From Bordetella sp. 02P26C-1 (lineage in GTDB: Bacteria; Pseudomonadota; Gammaproteobacteria; Burkholderiales; Burkholderiaceae_B), in NCBI RefSeq assembly GCF_009763255.1, contig NZ_WSJB01000002.1, forward strand, positions 62,001 through 126,000: a DNA stretch of 64,000 nucleotides, written 5' to 3'. Each line of letters begins with the position of its first letter. The stretch's first letter is position 1. Both the position numbers and the translations under genes were made by a program. The notes under the pieces are model-generated. The model was not told the DNA's origin and searched no databases. It was given only the letters and a program-made list of their open reading frames with translations. Positions 34,029 through 42,792 of the stretch are shown one piece after another.

Positions 34029-35471
34029 ATGATCGATACGACATATCAAAACAAACTTTTTATCAACGGCGAATGGCGCAATGCGCAGCGTGAGGCCGCC
34101 ATCGACGTGCTGAACCCTTCGGATGACAGTGTGTTGCTCCAAGTGGCTAACGCCAGCGCGGCCGACGCCATCGCCGCCGTGGATGCCGCTGCCGAAGCCG
34201 CAGAAAAATGGGCGGCCACGCCGCCGCGCCAGCGCTCGGAAATCCTGAGAAAGTGTTTTGAGCTCATGACGCGCGACGCCGAGTCGCTGGCTCAATTGAT
34301 TTCCCTGGAAAACGGCAAGGCCTTGAAGGACGCCCGCGGAGAAGTGGCCTATGCCGCCGAGTTTTTCCGTTGGTTCGCCGAAGAGGCGGTTCGTATCAAT
34401 GGCGATCTGTCCATCGCGCCGTCGGGCTCGAACCGGATTCTGGTGCAGTACCAGCCCATTGGCGTGGCCGTTTTGATTACGCCGTGGAACTTCCCGGCCG
34501 CGATGGCCACGCGCAAGATCGCGCCCGCGCTGGCCGCGGGTTGCACATGTGTGCTCAAGCCGGCCACCGCCACGCCGCTGACGGCCTACGCCATCGCCAA
34601 GATCATGGTGGAAGCAGGCGTCCCGGCGGGTGTGGTGAACGTGATCACGTCTTCGACGACCTCGGAAGTGGTCAATGCCATGCTGGACGATCCGCGCGTG
34701 CGCAAGCTCTCGTTTACCGGGTCGACCGAAGTCGGGCGAGTCTTGTTGCGCAAGGCCGCGGATCAAGTCATTCACTGCTCGATGGAGTTGGGTGGCAACG
34801 CGCCTTTCATCGTGTTCGATGATGCCGATCTGGACAAAGCGCTCGACGGTGTGATGATCGCGAAAATGCGCAATGGCGGCGAAGCCTGCACGGCGGCGAA
34901 CCGTATTTTTGTACAACGTGGCATCGCGGACGAATTTTCACGCCGCTTGACCGAGCGCATGCAAGCGCTGAAGGTCGGCCCGGGCGTGGCCGAAGACACC
35001 GACTGCGGCCCGCTGGTTGACGCCGCGGCGGTCAAAAAGGTCGCCGAACTGGTTGATGATGCCGTCTCTCATGGCGCCAAACTGTTGTGCGGGGGCAAGC
35101 CTATGGATCAAGCCGGTTGCTACTATCCGCCCACCGTTCTCACCGATGTGCCGGCAGGCGTCGCCATGGAACGCGAGGAAATTTTCGGACCGGTCGCACC
35201 GCTCTACGTGTTCGACAGCGAAGAAGAAGTCATCGCCCGGGCCAACGACACGGAGTACGGGCTGGTCGCCTACGTGTACACGCGTGACCTCACGCGCGGT
35301 CTGCGCGTGTCGGGCAAGCTGGAGGCGGGCATGCTGGCATTGAACCGTGGCCTCGTGTCCGATCCCGCGGCGCCTTTTGGCGGCGTCAAGCAAAGCGGTC
35401 TGGGACGCGAAGGCGCGCACCACGGCGTGCTGGAATTCATGGAAGCCAAATACATCGCAACTGACTGGTGA
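34029..35471 (+). CDS. NAD(P)-dependent aldehyde dehydrogenase (succinate-semialdehyde type)
   Basis: The product has 480 residues from the ATG at 34029, selected for the AGGAAG site 5 bp before it; an earlier ATG at 33993 overlaps the upstream stop. Catalytic C287 lies in GEACTAANR, general base E253 in MELGGNAP, N154 in TPWNFP, cofactor K177 in LKPA and FTGSTEVGR at 229-237. Length and motif spelling fit the GabD/succinate-semialdehyde branch, which accepts other omega-semialdehydes. It probably oxidises the aldehyde made by the preceding iron alcohol dehydrogenase. Confidence 0.93.
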   Translation: MIDTTYQNKLFINGEWRNAQREAAIDVLNPSDDSVLLQVANASAADAIAAVDAAAEAAEKWAATPPRQRSEILRKCFELMTRDAESLAQLISLENGKALKDARGEVAYAAEFFRWFAEEAVRINGDLSIAPSGSNRILVQYQPIGVAVLITPWNFPAAMATRKIAPALAAGCTCVLKPATATPLTAYAIAKIMVEAGVPAGVVNVITSSTTSEVVNAMLDDPRVRKLSFTGSTEVGRVLLRKAADQVIHCSMELGGNAPFIVFDDADLDKALDGVMIAKMRNGGEACTAANRIFVQRGIADEFSRRLTERMQALKVGPGVAEDTDCGPLVDAAAVKKVAELVDDAVSHGAKLLCGGKPMDQAGCYYPPTVLTDVPAGVAMEREEIFGPVAPLYVFDSEEEVIARANDTEYGLVAYVYTRDLTRGLRVSGKLEAGMLALNRGLVSDPAAPFGGVKQSGLGREGAHHGVLEFMEAKYIATDW

Positions 35472-35475
35472 TGGC

Positions 35476-35504
35476 GTGCGGGCATGGCCTGGTCATGCCC
35501 GCGC
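35476..35504 (+). other. Intercistronic hairpin
   Basis: GCGGGCATG (35478-35486) and CATGCCCGC (35494-35502) form a perfect 9-bp stem, extendable to 11 with a wobble. It lies between the aldehyde dehydrogenase stop and the amidohydrolase start, without a T-run. It may reduce or process expression of the last gene. Confidence 0.45.
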
Positions 35505-35532
35505 AAAATGACCCGGCTCAAACAGAAGAATC

Positions 35533-36444
35533 ATGAGCGATAACCTTTATGACGGCCCAATCGTCGATGCCCATCATCACTTTTGGGATCCGCTGAATAA
35601 TCCCCATCCTTGGCTGCGGCCCGAGGTGAATATCCCGTTCCGTTATGGGGATTACAACCCGATCAAGCGCCGCTATTTTCCCGAGGATTATCTGGCCGAC
35701 ACGGCGCGACATAACGTCGTTCAATCGGTATATATCGAAACGGAATGGGAACCCACCGATCCCATAGGCGAAACGCGATTTATTAGCGCGCTGGCCGAGC
35801 GTGCGGGATATCCCAATGCCGTGGTGGCGCAGGCGTGGCTGCATCATGCCGAAGCGCACGACGTCCTGCGAGCGCAAGCGGAATTTCCGCTGGTGCGCAG
35901 TGTTCGCCACAAGCCGGGCGGCCCTGAAGCACCTGCAGAGGTGGGGCACAAGCAGACTCTCATGAGCGATGCGACGTGGCGCGACGGCTATGCGCTGCTG
36001 TCCGAGGTGGGGCTGCACTTTGACCTGCAAACGCCCTGGTGGAATCTGGCAGAGGCGGCACAGCTCGCGCGAGATTTTCCCGACACCACCATATTGCTCA
36101 ATCACACGGGCTTGCCGTCGGATCGCAGCGAGGCCGGGTTGGCGGGATGGCGCGAGGCCATGGCGGCCTTCGCCAAATGTCCCAATGTGGCGGTGAAAAT
36201 CTCGGGCATCGGTGTGCGCGGGGCTCCGTGGACCGTGCAAGCAAACCGATGGATCGTGGAGCAGGTTATTGGGCTGTTCGGCGTGGATCGCGTGATGTTC
36301 GCCAGTAATTTCCCAGTGGACGGATTATGTGCGACGTTCGACACAATATTTACGGGGTTTAAAACTATTGTGCGCGAGATGCCGTTGAGCGCCCAGGAAA
36401 ATCTTTTCTATCACAATGCTCGACGGTTTTACCGGCTGGCCTGA
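35533..36444 (+). CDS. Amidohydrolase-2 family protein (COG3618-like)
   Basis: The product has 303 residues. HxH metal motif VDAHHHFW (H14-H16), LLNHTGLP (H191) and MFASNFPVDG are recognisable. The final family Asp is replaced by N259, as in the SNFPV subgroup. It is clearly paralogous to the protein at 49465-50385 (shared IVDAHHH, PNAVVA, YPLVR-like and LNHxGLPxDRSE blocks). Likely role: hydrolysis of a lactone or cyclic intermediate in the pathway of the dehydrogenases upstream. It is the last gene of the operon before the TctCBA transporter. Confidence 0.9.
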   Translation: MSDNLYDGPIVDAHHHFWDPLNNPHPWLRPEVNIPFRYGDYNPIKRRYFPEDYLADTARHNVVQSVYIETEWEPTDPIGETRFISALAERAGYPNAVVAQAWLHHAEAHDVLRAQAEFPLVRSVRHKPGGPEAPAEVGHKQTLMSDATWRDGYALLSEVGLHFDLQTPWWNLAEAAQLARDFPDTTILLNHTGLPSDRSEAGLAGWREAMAAFAKCPNVAVKISGIGVRGAPWTVQANRWIVEQVIGLFGVDRVMFASNFPVDGLCATFDTIFTGFKTIVREMPLSAQENLFYHNARRFYRLA

Positions 36445-36497
36445 TTCGGCCCGCGACTAGGGAAAACGATCAATTCATCATGGAAATTTGTCTAACC

Positions 36498-36513
36498 ATA
36501 TCCGATCGGATAT
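36498..36513. promoter_or_regulatory. ATATCCGATCGGATAT operator candidate upstream of tctC
   Basis: A perfect 16-bp palindrome 83-98 bp upstream of the tctC start, containing the same 14-bp core as the site at 31660-31673. It is partly extended by AACC on the left and CGGTT on the right. Confidence 0.65.
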
Positions 36514-36535
36514 CGGTTATGATTTTATTTCCCCC

Positions 36536-36571
36536 GCCCGGCACCAATATATAAGTAATTAATGGCCGGGC
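36536..36571 (+). promoter_or_regulatory. Leader inverted repeat before tctC
   Basis: GCCCGGC (36536-36542) and GCCGGGC (36565-36571) could form a stem with an AT-rich 22-nt loop between the operator and the ribosome binding site CGGAGACGAG. It might be a second regulator site or a leader hairpin. Confidence 0.35.
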
Positions 36572-36595
36572 TTCAATTCATAATTCGGAGACGAG

Positions 36596-37579
36596 ATGCG
36601 TGAATTTGCCCGATTTTCAAAGAAACTAGGCCTCGCCGCACTGGTTTGCTGCAGTGCCTTGGTGGCCAGTGGCGCTGCGTACGCCAAAGAGTGGCCCAGC
36701 AAGCCCATCACGGTAATCGTTCCCTATCCCGCAGGCGGTGGTGCTGATATTGGCGCGCGCACTTGGGCGGGATTACTGGAAAAAGAGCTGGGCGTTTCGG
36801 TCAATGTGGTCAACCGCGGCGGCGGCGCGGCGATCCCCGGTCACTCGGCCATTGCCAATGCCAAGCCCGATGGTTACACCATAGGCGTGATCACCAACGA
36901 CATAAGTCTTTATAAACCTCAAGGTCTGGCCGAACTGACGCACAAGGACCTGCGCCCGCTGGGCCAGGCGACGCAGATCGCATCCGCCATCAACGTGAAG
37001 AACGATGCGCCTTACAACACCTTCGAGGAGTTGGTTGCCGACATCAAGGCGAAGCCAGGGCAGCTAAAGGCGACTGGCGCCGCGCCCGGCGTGAACTGGC
37101 ATATCTCGTTCCTGGGACTCATGATCGACCTGGGTCTGGACCCGTCAACCGTGATCTGGGTGCCCACGCAAGGCGGCACTGCGGGCCACTTGGATGTCGC
37201 GTCCGGTAACTCCACCTTCTCGACTGCCTCCATGGCCGAGGCAGCCGCACTGCTGGAGTCGGGCAAGCTCAAGGCGCTGGCGGTGATGACGCCGGAACGC
37301 TTGCCGCGCTTTCCTGACACGCCCACGCTCAAAGAATCGGTAGGTTCGGATTGGACTTACTCCGTGCTTCACGGTGTCGCGGGACCGAAGGATCTGCCCG
37401 ACGATATCGCGCAGAAATTAACGGCGGCCTTGGGCAAAGTCATCCAGAGCGAAGAGTTCAATAAAGCCATGTCCGCGCGCGGCATCGATGTGATGTGGCG
37501 CGATGGCGCGCAATGGGATGCGTTGCTGGCCAACGACCTCAAGAGCACGACCGATATTCTGTCCAAGGTCAAGAAGTAA
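36596..37579 (+). CDS. tctC: TctC-type periplasmic receptor of a tripartite tricarboxylate transporter
   Basis: The product has 327 residues with a signal peptide ending ASGAAYA. The first loop YPAGGGAD is present, but the usual VPYKGS loop is replaced by WVPTQGGTAGHLDVASG, so ligand contacts differ from the other receptors in this window. It is followed by tctB (29 bp gap) and tctA (3 bp gap), the only complete TTT system here. The operator upstream links it to the dehydrogenase operon, whose substrate it probably imports. Confidence 0.93.
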   Translation: MREFARFSKKLGLAALVCCSALVASGAAYAKEWPSKPITVIVPYPAGGGADIGARTWAGLLEKELGVSVNVVNRGGGAAIPGHSAIANAKPDGYTIGVITNDISLYKPQGLAELTHKDLRPLGQATQIASAINVKNDAPYNTFEELVADIKAKPGQLKATGAAPGVNWHISFLGLMIDLGLDPSTVIWVPTQGGTAGHLDVASGNSTFSTASMAEAAALLESGKLKALAVMTPERLPRFPDTPTLKESVGSDWTYSVLHGVAGPKDLPDDIAQKLTAALGKVIQSEEFNKAMSARGIDVMWRDGAQWDALLANDLKSTTDILSKVKK

Positions 37580-37608
37580 GCCTTCCACCAAACGCATCAG
37601 GAACGAAT

Positions 37609-38085
37609 GTGCGAGTAAGCGATTCTTTGCTCGGTGTGCTGGCCGTGCTGTTTGGCGCGGCCATCCTTTGGCATATCCGAGGTTTTCCAGAGGTCCCCGG
37701 GCACTATTACGGGCCGAGCTTTTTCCCGGGTATCGTCGGGTGGGGGTTCATATTGTTCGGGGCCTTGCTGCTCGTACGCGTGGGACGCGAGGCACGTTGG
37801 CACGAAAAACTCGTGTCTTTTCCTGCATGGCGCGCTAATGGGAGGGGGACGGTTGCTGCCGTCGGGGTGCTGCTCGCCATCCAGGGCTTTAGCTATTTTG
37901 GCGACAGCATCGGGTTTCAGCTGCTCAGCGCGGCGATCATGGCCGCTCTCTTTCGGTGGTCGGGCCGTAGCTGGATTTTCTCCATCAGCCTGGCTATCGC
38001 GATCGCCGTGGTGCTCGACGCGCTGTTTAGCAAGCTGTTGAGCGTGCCGCTGCCGACGGGCCTTCTCACTAACTATTGGTGGTAG
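37609..38085 (+). CDS. tctB: TctB small membrane subunit
   Basis: The product has 158 residues from the GTG at 37609, preceded by AGGAA. Four hydrophobic segments are visible (LLGVLAVLFGAAILW, GIVGWGFILFGALLLV, TVAAVGVLLAIQGF, IFSISLAIAIAVVL), the topology of TctB. It forms the membrane complex with TctA. Its coding sequence ends three bases before the tctA start. The PGHYYGPSFFP segment after the first helix is the conserved family signature. Confidence 0.92.
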   Translation: MRVSDSLLGVLAVLFGAAILWHIRGFPEVPGHYYGPSFFPGIVGWGFILFGALLLVRVGREARWHEKLVSFPAWRANGRGTVAAVGVLLAIQGFSYFGDSIGFQLLSAAIMAALFRWSGRSWIFSISLAIAIAVVLDALFSKLLSVPLPTGLLTNYWW

Positions 38086-38088
38086 AGC

Positions 38089-39588
38089 ATGGATTATCTG
38101 GTTCCCGCCCTGAACATGGTGTTTCAGGCCGATACGCTGTTGGTACTGGTGCTCGCCTCGCTCTTTGGCTTCATCGTTGGGGTGCTGCCCGGCGTGACGG
38201 CCACGATGGCCGTGGCCTTGATGGTGCCCATCACCTTCGCGCTGAGTCCGCTCGCGGCGATCGCCTCCATCGTTGCGGCGGCGGCGATGGTCATGGCTGC
38301 CGGGGACGTTCCAGGGGCGCTGCTGCGAATTCCCGGCACGCCCGCTTCAGCGGCCTACGTGGAGGATGCGCATAAACTCACCTTGCAGGGCAGGGCGGGC
38401 TATATCCTCGGTGTGGGTGCCATCTGCTCGATGCTGGGCGGTGTGCTGGGTTCGGGCGTGTTGATCTTTGCCGCGCCATTGCTCGCCGACGTCGCATTGA
38501 AGTTCAGCGTATTCGAGTTCTTCTGGTTGAGCGCGCTGGGGTTGAGCTGCGCTATCTTCGTGGCGGGAGACGACCCGATCAAGGGCGGTCTGGCGCTGTT
38601 GATCGGATTGATCATTTCTTGCGTGGGCATGGAATACTCTTCGGGCACGCCACGATTCACGTTTGGCAACGCCGATCTGCTCGAGGGCGTATCGTTTATC
38701 CCTGCCTTGATCGGCATGTTTGCCTTGCCGGAAATCCTGCGATCATTTCTGCGCACCAACAAGACCGAAGGGGCCGAAGCCGCGAAAGCGGTGGATGAAT
38801 GGCGCAATGCAATTCGGTCGGTCTGGGACTATCGTAAGGTGGTGGCGCGCAGCAGTGGGCTCGGCTCGTTCATTGGGATGTTGCCCGGCGCCAGCGCCGA
38901 TATCGCGGCATGGATGTCCACCGCGCTGGCCCGTCGATTCTCCCGCGAACCGAAGAAGTGGGGCACTGGGCATGTCGAAGGGGTGATCGCGGGGGCGAGC
39001 TCGAACAACGCGGCGTTGAGCAGCGCATGGATCCCCGCGCTGGTGTTCGCTATTCCCGGGGACACGATTACCGCGATCGCGATCGGTGTGCTCTACCTGA
39101 AGGGGATGAATCCGGGGCCGGCCGTCTTTATCAACAATGCGGATCTGGTGTACGCCGTATTCATAGTGTTCCTGCTCGCCAATCTATTGCTGCTGCCCTT
39201 TGGCTGGCTTGCCATACGTATCGCCAAAGTCGTCCTCAGGATTCCGCAACGACTGATCATGCCCGTGCTGCTGGTGCTGGCGGTCATCGGATCGTTCGCG
39301 ATGAACAACGATTTTTCTGGCATCGCAGTGATGTTCTGGGTCGGCGTCATGGCCTATATCCTGGAAGAATGCGGCATTCCGATCGCGCCGATTGTCCTGG
39401 GCATCGTCCTGGGCAAGATCGTCGAACAAAACCTCATGCAGTCATTGATCAGCACGCAAGGCAATCTGCTGGGGTTCTTTGAGCGTCCCTTGTCCGCGGT
39501 CTTGGGGGTCTTCACGCTGGCGGTCTGGTGCTTTCCGCTGTTGAGGCGCATCGCGCGACGGCGCAGGGCCGATCACGGAGCGGCCTGA
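38089..39588 (+). CDS. tctA: TctA large membrane permease subunit
   Basis: The product has 499 residues with about 11-12 membrane segments. TctA signatures are present: GVLPGVTATMAVALMVPITF near the N-terminus, GDVPGALLRIPGTPASAAYVEDAH, and the internal repeat GMLPGASADIAAWMSTALARRFS. TctA carries the solute with sodium or proton coupling and takes it from TctC. It ends in a basic tail (RRIARRRRADHG). A hairpin follows at 39618-39640, closing the tctCBA operon. Confidence 0.95.
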   Translation: MDYLVPALNMVFQADTLLVLVLASLFGFIVGVLPGVTATMAVALMVPITFALSPLAAIASIVAAAAMVMAAGDVPGALLRIPGTPASAAYVEDAHKLTLQGRAGYILGVGAICSMLGGVLGSGVLIFAAPLLADVALKFSVFEFFWLSALGLSCAIFVAGDDPIKGGLALLIGLIISCVGMEYSSGTPRFTFGNADLLEGVSFIPALIGMFALPEILRSFLRTNKTEGAEAAKAVDEWRNAIRSVWDYRKVVARSSGLGSFIGMLPGASADIAAWMSTALARRFSREPKKWGTGHVEGVIAGASSNNAALSSAWIPALVFAIPGDTITAIAIGVLYLKGMNPGPAVFINNADLVYAVFIVFLLANLLLLPFGWLAIRIAKVVLRIPQRLIMPVLLVLAVIGSFAMNNDFSGIAVMFWVGVMAYILEECGIPIAPIVLGIVLGKIVEQNLMQSLISTQGNLLGFFERPLSAVLGVFTLAVWCFPLLRRIARRRRADHGAA

Positions 39589-39617
39589 GTAGGTTCCCGC
39601 CCCGCGAATTTCCCCCT

Positions 39618-39640
39618 GGAGGCCGCGTCAAGCGGCCTTT
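39618..39640 (+). terminator. Terminator after tctA
   Basis: AGGCCGC (39620-39626) pairs with GCGGCCT (39632-39638) around a 5-nt loop and is followed by TTTAAAA. The T-run is short, but placement 30 bp after the tctA stop fits an intrinsic terminator. Confidence 0.6.
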
Positions 39641-39760
39641 AAAACGACCTTGTTTTGTGTGCTCGACATATTCGCACGCGGCAGGACAGCCCGGCAGGCA
39701 TCCCCAACCTGGTGACGGTTGTAACATTACGCCAAACAGAGGGATATTGCTGGAGAAGAC

Positions 39761-40663
39761 ATGTCGCCCCGAATTCCGCCATTAAATCCGCTTCGCACGT
39801 TTGAAGCTGCCGCGCGCCACCTCAGCTTTACCCGGGCTGCCGAAGAACTGTTCGTGACCGCCGCCGCGGTCAGTCATCAGATCAAGGTGCTGGAAAGCAG
39901 TCTGGGCGTCAAGCTCTTCGCCCGTGTCGGTGGGGCGCTCGTTCTCACGGACGTTGGACAGGCGTATCTGCCCGCCATCCAACAAGCGTTCCGGCAAGTC
40001 ATCGACGCTACGGATCTCTTGCATAAACGCAAAGACATCACCTGCCTCAAAATCAACGCGTCCCCGACGTTTTCCGTGAAATGGCTGCTGCCCCGGCTCG
40101 ATGCGTTTTTACGGCAGCATCCGGACATTGAGCTCAAGCTTTCCACCTCGAATCACATGATCGATTTCTCTCGCGAGGATCTGGATCTGGTGATCCGATA
40201 TGGCAAGGGCAATTACCCGGGGATGCGCTCTGAGAAATGCTTTTCCGTCGAAGCGATACCGGTATGCAGCCCCAAGCTGCTGGCGAATCGGCCCCCGTTG
40301 CAGCATCCATCGGATTTGGCGGACTTTACGCTACTGCATGATGGCAGCGACAGTACGCATCCCGACTGGCGTAATTGGTTCGACCATGTTGGCTGTACCG
40401 AAGTCGACACCTCGCGTGGGCCCACGCTGTGGCCCAGCCACCTGGTGATCGATGCCGCCGTCGAAGGGGTGGGCGTGGCCCTGGTCAAACGGGCCTGGAT
40501 CGAGCGCGAGCTGGCCGAGGGCAAGCTCGTCCAACTGTTTGATATCAGTCTGCCCGTCAACGGCTACGCGTACTACATCAGCTATCCGGAGGGTCGGGCG
40601 GAGGATTCAGCGATCCGCCGCTTCGTCGACTGGGTGCAGCAGCGGGCCAGCGAGCCGGTGTAG
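39761..40663 (+). CDS. LysR-type regulator, GcvA-like
   Basis: The product has 300 residues. The N-terminus PLNPLRTFEAAARHLSFTRAAEELFVTAAAVSHQIKVLE and LGVKLFARVGGALVLTDVG is characteristic of the GcvA branch. It stands alone on the plus strand between tctA and a convergent CoA-transferase gene. Its likely targets are the leftward 2-hydroxyacid oxidase - crotonase - CoA-transferase operon or the Bug gene at 44273, but no divergent partner marks them. A short GTAA-CA-TTAC dyad lies upstream (near 39720). Confidence 0.92.
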   Translation: MSPRIPPLNPLRTFEAAARHLSFTRAAEELFVTAAAVSHQIKVLESSLGVKLFARVGGALVLTDVGQAYLPAIQQAFRQVIDATDLLHKRKDITCLKINASPTFSVKWLLPRLDAFLRQHPDIELKLSTSNHMIDFSREDLDLVIRYGKGNYPGMRSEKCFSVEAIPVCSPKLLANRPPLQHPSDLADFTLLHDGSDSTHPDWRNWFDHVGCTEVDTSRGPTLWPSHLVIDAAVEGVGVALVKRAWIERELAEGKLVQLFDISLPVNGYAYYISYPEGRAEDSAIRRFVDWVQQRASEPV

Positions 40664-40693
40664 GACACACCATCACGGGCTGGCCCCGCATGC

Positions 40694-41890
40694 CTACTTG
40701 GCGAACGCGCCTTGCTCGGCGAGTTTCTCGAACCGCTCGGGGTCAATGCCAGATTCCAACAATACCTCGCGGGTATGCTGCCCGAGCAGGGGCGGGGCAT
40801 GGCGCACCACCTGGGGGGTGCGGCTGAGCTTGACCGGGAAGCCCAGGGTATTGACGCGACCCTCCACCGGATGCTCGATCGGCAAGACCATCTGACGCGC
40901 TTGCGCGTGTTCGTTGGTTGTGGCTTCGTGATAGTCGAGGATAGGCGCGGCGGGGACACCGGCTTCCAGAATGATGTCTACCCATTCCTGTGCCGTGCGC
41001 GTGGCGAAAATCGCCTCCAGACTTTCGATCAAGGGAGCAAGATTCTTGATGCGATCCGCGTTCGTGGCATAACGCGGGTCTTCCAGCAGCGCATCGCCGC
41101 CGATCGCGCGGCACAATGCCGTCCATAATTTTTGATTGGCCGCGCCGATCACGAAGTGGCGATCACTGGCCTTGACCGCCTGGTACGGCGCGCTCATGCG
41201 GTTCGCGCTGCCGATGGGCTGAGGCAGCTTGTTGGTGCCCCAGAATTCCGCCGTTTCCCAGACGGACAAGCCCAAGGCTGTCTCGAACAGGGAGGCGTCG
41301 ACGTACTGACCGACGCCGGTGTGCTCGCGACCCATCAGGGCACTCAAGATGCCGTAGGTACAAAACAAGCCCGCGCCCAGATCCGCGAGCGGAATGCTGG
41401 ATTTAACAGGGATACCGCCAGGGTGCCCCATGGCACTCATCACGCCCGAAGTCGCTTGCGCGATCAAATCCAGCCCGGGCCGCAATGCCCAGGGGCCGGT
41501 CTGACCGAAGCCCGAGATGCTCGCATAGACCAGACGCGGGTTGATCTCCTTCAGAACGTCGTAATCAATCTTCAGCCGCTTGGCCACGCCCGGACGATTA
41601 TTCTCGACCAGCACATCGGCGGTTTTGACCAGTTCGTAAAACGCCTCGAGGCCAGCCTCGGACTTGAGATTGATCTCTACGCTACGCTTGTTACGGTTCA
41701 ACGCAATAAAGCCACCGCTATCCTCGCCCTTGAGCTTAAAACCCATGGCCTTGCGGGTTTGATCGCCGACACCCGGCGGCTCGATCTTGATGACATCGGC
41801 ACCCATGTCGCCGAGCAACATACAACAAAAAGGGCCAGCCATGATCTGACTGACGTCCAGCACACGTATCTTGGAAAGTGGGAGATCCAT
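40694..41890 (-). CDS. CaiB/BaiF family III CoA-transferase
   Basis: The product has 398 residues. The family start LSKIRVLDVSQIMAGPFCCMLLGDMGADVIKIE is complete, followed by VENNRPGVAKRL and SGFGQTGP. The catalytic aspartate is D170 in PLADLGAGLFCTYGI, which forms the mixed anhydride and acyl-enzyme. Such enzymes move CoA between carboxylates such as succinate, formate, oxalate, carnitine or itaconate. It is the last gene of a leftward operon after a crotonase-fold protein (45 bp gap) and an FMN 2-hydroxyacid oxidase, so it probably activates the imported acid. Confidence 0.94.
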   Translation of the reverse strand: MDLPLSKIRVLDVSQIMAGPFCCMLLGDMGADVIKIEPPGVGDQTRKAMGFKLKGEDSGGFIALNRNKRSVEINLKSEAGLEAFYELVKTADVLVENNRPGVAKRLKIDYDVLKEINPRLVYASISGFGQTGPWALRPGLDLIAQATSGVMSAMGHPGGIPVKSSIPLADLGAGLFCTYGILSALMGREHTGVGQYVDASLFETALGLSVWETAEFWGTNKLPQPIGSANRMSAPYQAVKASDRHFVIGAANQKLWTALCRAIGGDALLEDPRYATNADRIKNLAPLIESLEAIFATRTAQEWVDIILEAGVPAAPILDYHEATTNEHAQARQMVLPIEHPVEGRVNTLGFPVKLSRTPQVVRHAPPLLGQHTREVLLESGIDPERFEKLAEQGAFAK

Positions 41891-41935
41891 AACAACTCGA
41901 AAATAAATGGTTCAGGTGCAGACTTGGGCGACAGA

Positions 41936-42715
41936 TCAACGACCCACGAAGCGGGGCGTTTCCTTGTTCAAGAAGGCGCGATAGCCGATGCGAAAGTCTT
42001 CGGTATCGAAACACTCGTAGGCCTCGCGCCATTCTTCAGGCGTAATCGGTTCAGGCTTCAATAAACGGCGCGCGAACTTCTTATGCCAGCGGTTCACCAG
42101 CGGCGCGCGTTCCGTGATGGTGGTGGCCACGGCCATCACATCATCGACCACCGTCTCATCGGGATAAACGCGGTTGATCAGACCTTTCGTCAACGCCTCT
42201 TGCGCGTCAAAGACCCGGCCTTCCAGCACCAGCTCCATCGCCAGCGCCGGTCCCACCAAGCGAATCAGTCCGCCCATCTCGCCATACGACAAGACCAGCC
42301 CGAGCTTATTGATTGGCACGCCAAACCGGCCCGAGGCATTGCTATAGCGCAGGTCGCAAAGCGAGGCCAGTTCCAGCCCGCCGCCCACGCATACGCCCGT
42401 GATCAACGCAATCGTCGGATGCCGGCATTCAGCCAAGGCATCCATCGCTGCTTGTGTAGCCACGCCGTAAATGGCGGCCTGCTCCGCGTTCTGACGGTGA
42501 GTCGTGAATTCCGAGATATCGGCGCCAGCGGAAAAGGCCCGGCCTCCGGCGCCCTTGAGCACCACACAGCGCACCGAATCGTCCGCCGAGAGTTCACGCA
42601 GGACCTGCTCCAGCTGTTTCCAGTCGTTATAGCCGAGGGAGTTCATTTTGTCGGGACGATTGAGCGTCACCAACGCCAGATGATCCGTCCGGCTTACCTC
42701 AATGGCTTGCGTCAT
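41936..42715 (-). CDS. Crotonase-fold (enoyl-CoA hydratase/isomerase family) protein
   Basis: The product has 259 residues. The oxyanion-hole segments GGRAFSAGADISEF (58-70) and GVCVGGGLELASLCD (107-121) are present, and the first catalytic-position glutamate E115 is kept. The second hydratase glutamate, expected about 20 residues later, is replaced (FGVPINKLG; I135). A classical syn-hydration is therefore doubtful; isomerase, dehydration or C-C bond reactions are possible. It lies between the CoA-transferase and the hydroxyacid oxidase genes and presumably acts on the CoA ester made by the former. Confidence 0.9.
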   Translation of the reverse strand: MTQAIEVSRTDHLALVTLNRPDKMNSLGYNDWKQLEQVLRELSADDSVRCVVLKGAGGRAFSAGADISEFTTHRQNAEQAAIYGVATQAAMDALAECRHPTIALITGVCVGGGLELASLCDLRYSNASGRFGVPINKLGLVLSYGEMGGLIRLVGPALAMELVLEGRVFDAQEALTKGLINRVYPDETVVDDVMAVATTITERAPLVNRWHKKFARRLLKPEPITPEEWREAYECFDTEDFRIGYRAFLNKETPRFVGR

Positions 42716-42792
42716 AGTTGTCTACTCCTGTTATATGAGGTCAATTACTTATGCCGTTCCAGTCCGACACGCCCGTCCTGGTCGTGCACTGG

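Noticed and set aside
34017-34916. 299-codon minus-strand frame inside the aldehyde dehydrogenase gene
   Set aside because: Antisense shadow; the His/Arg/Gly-rich translation lacks any fold signature, and the plus-strand frame has all catalytic residues.
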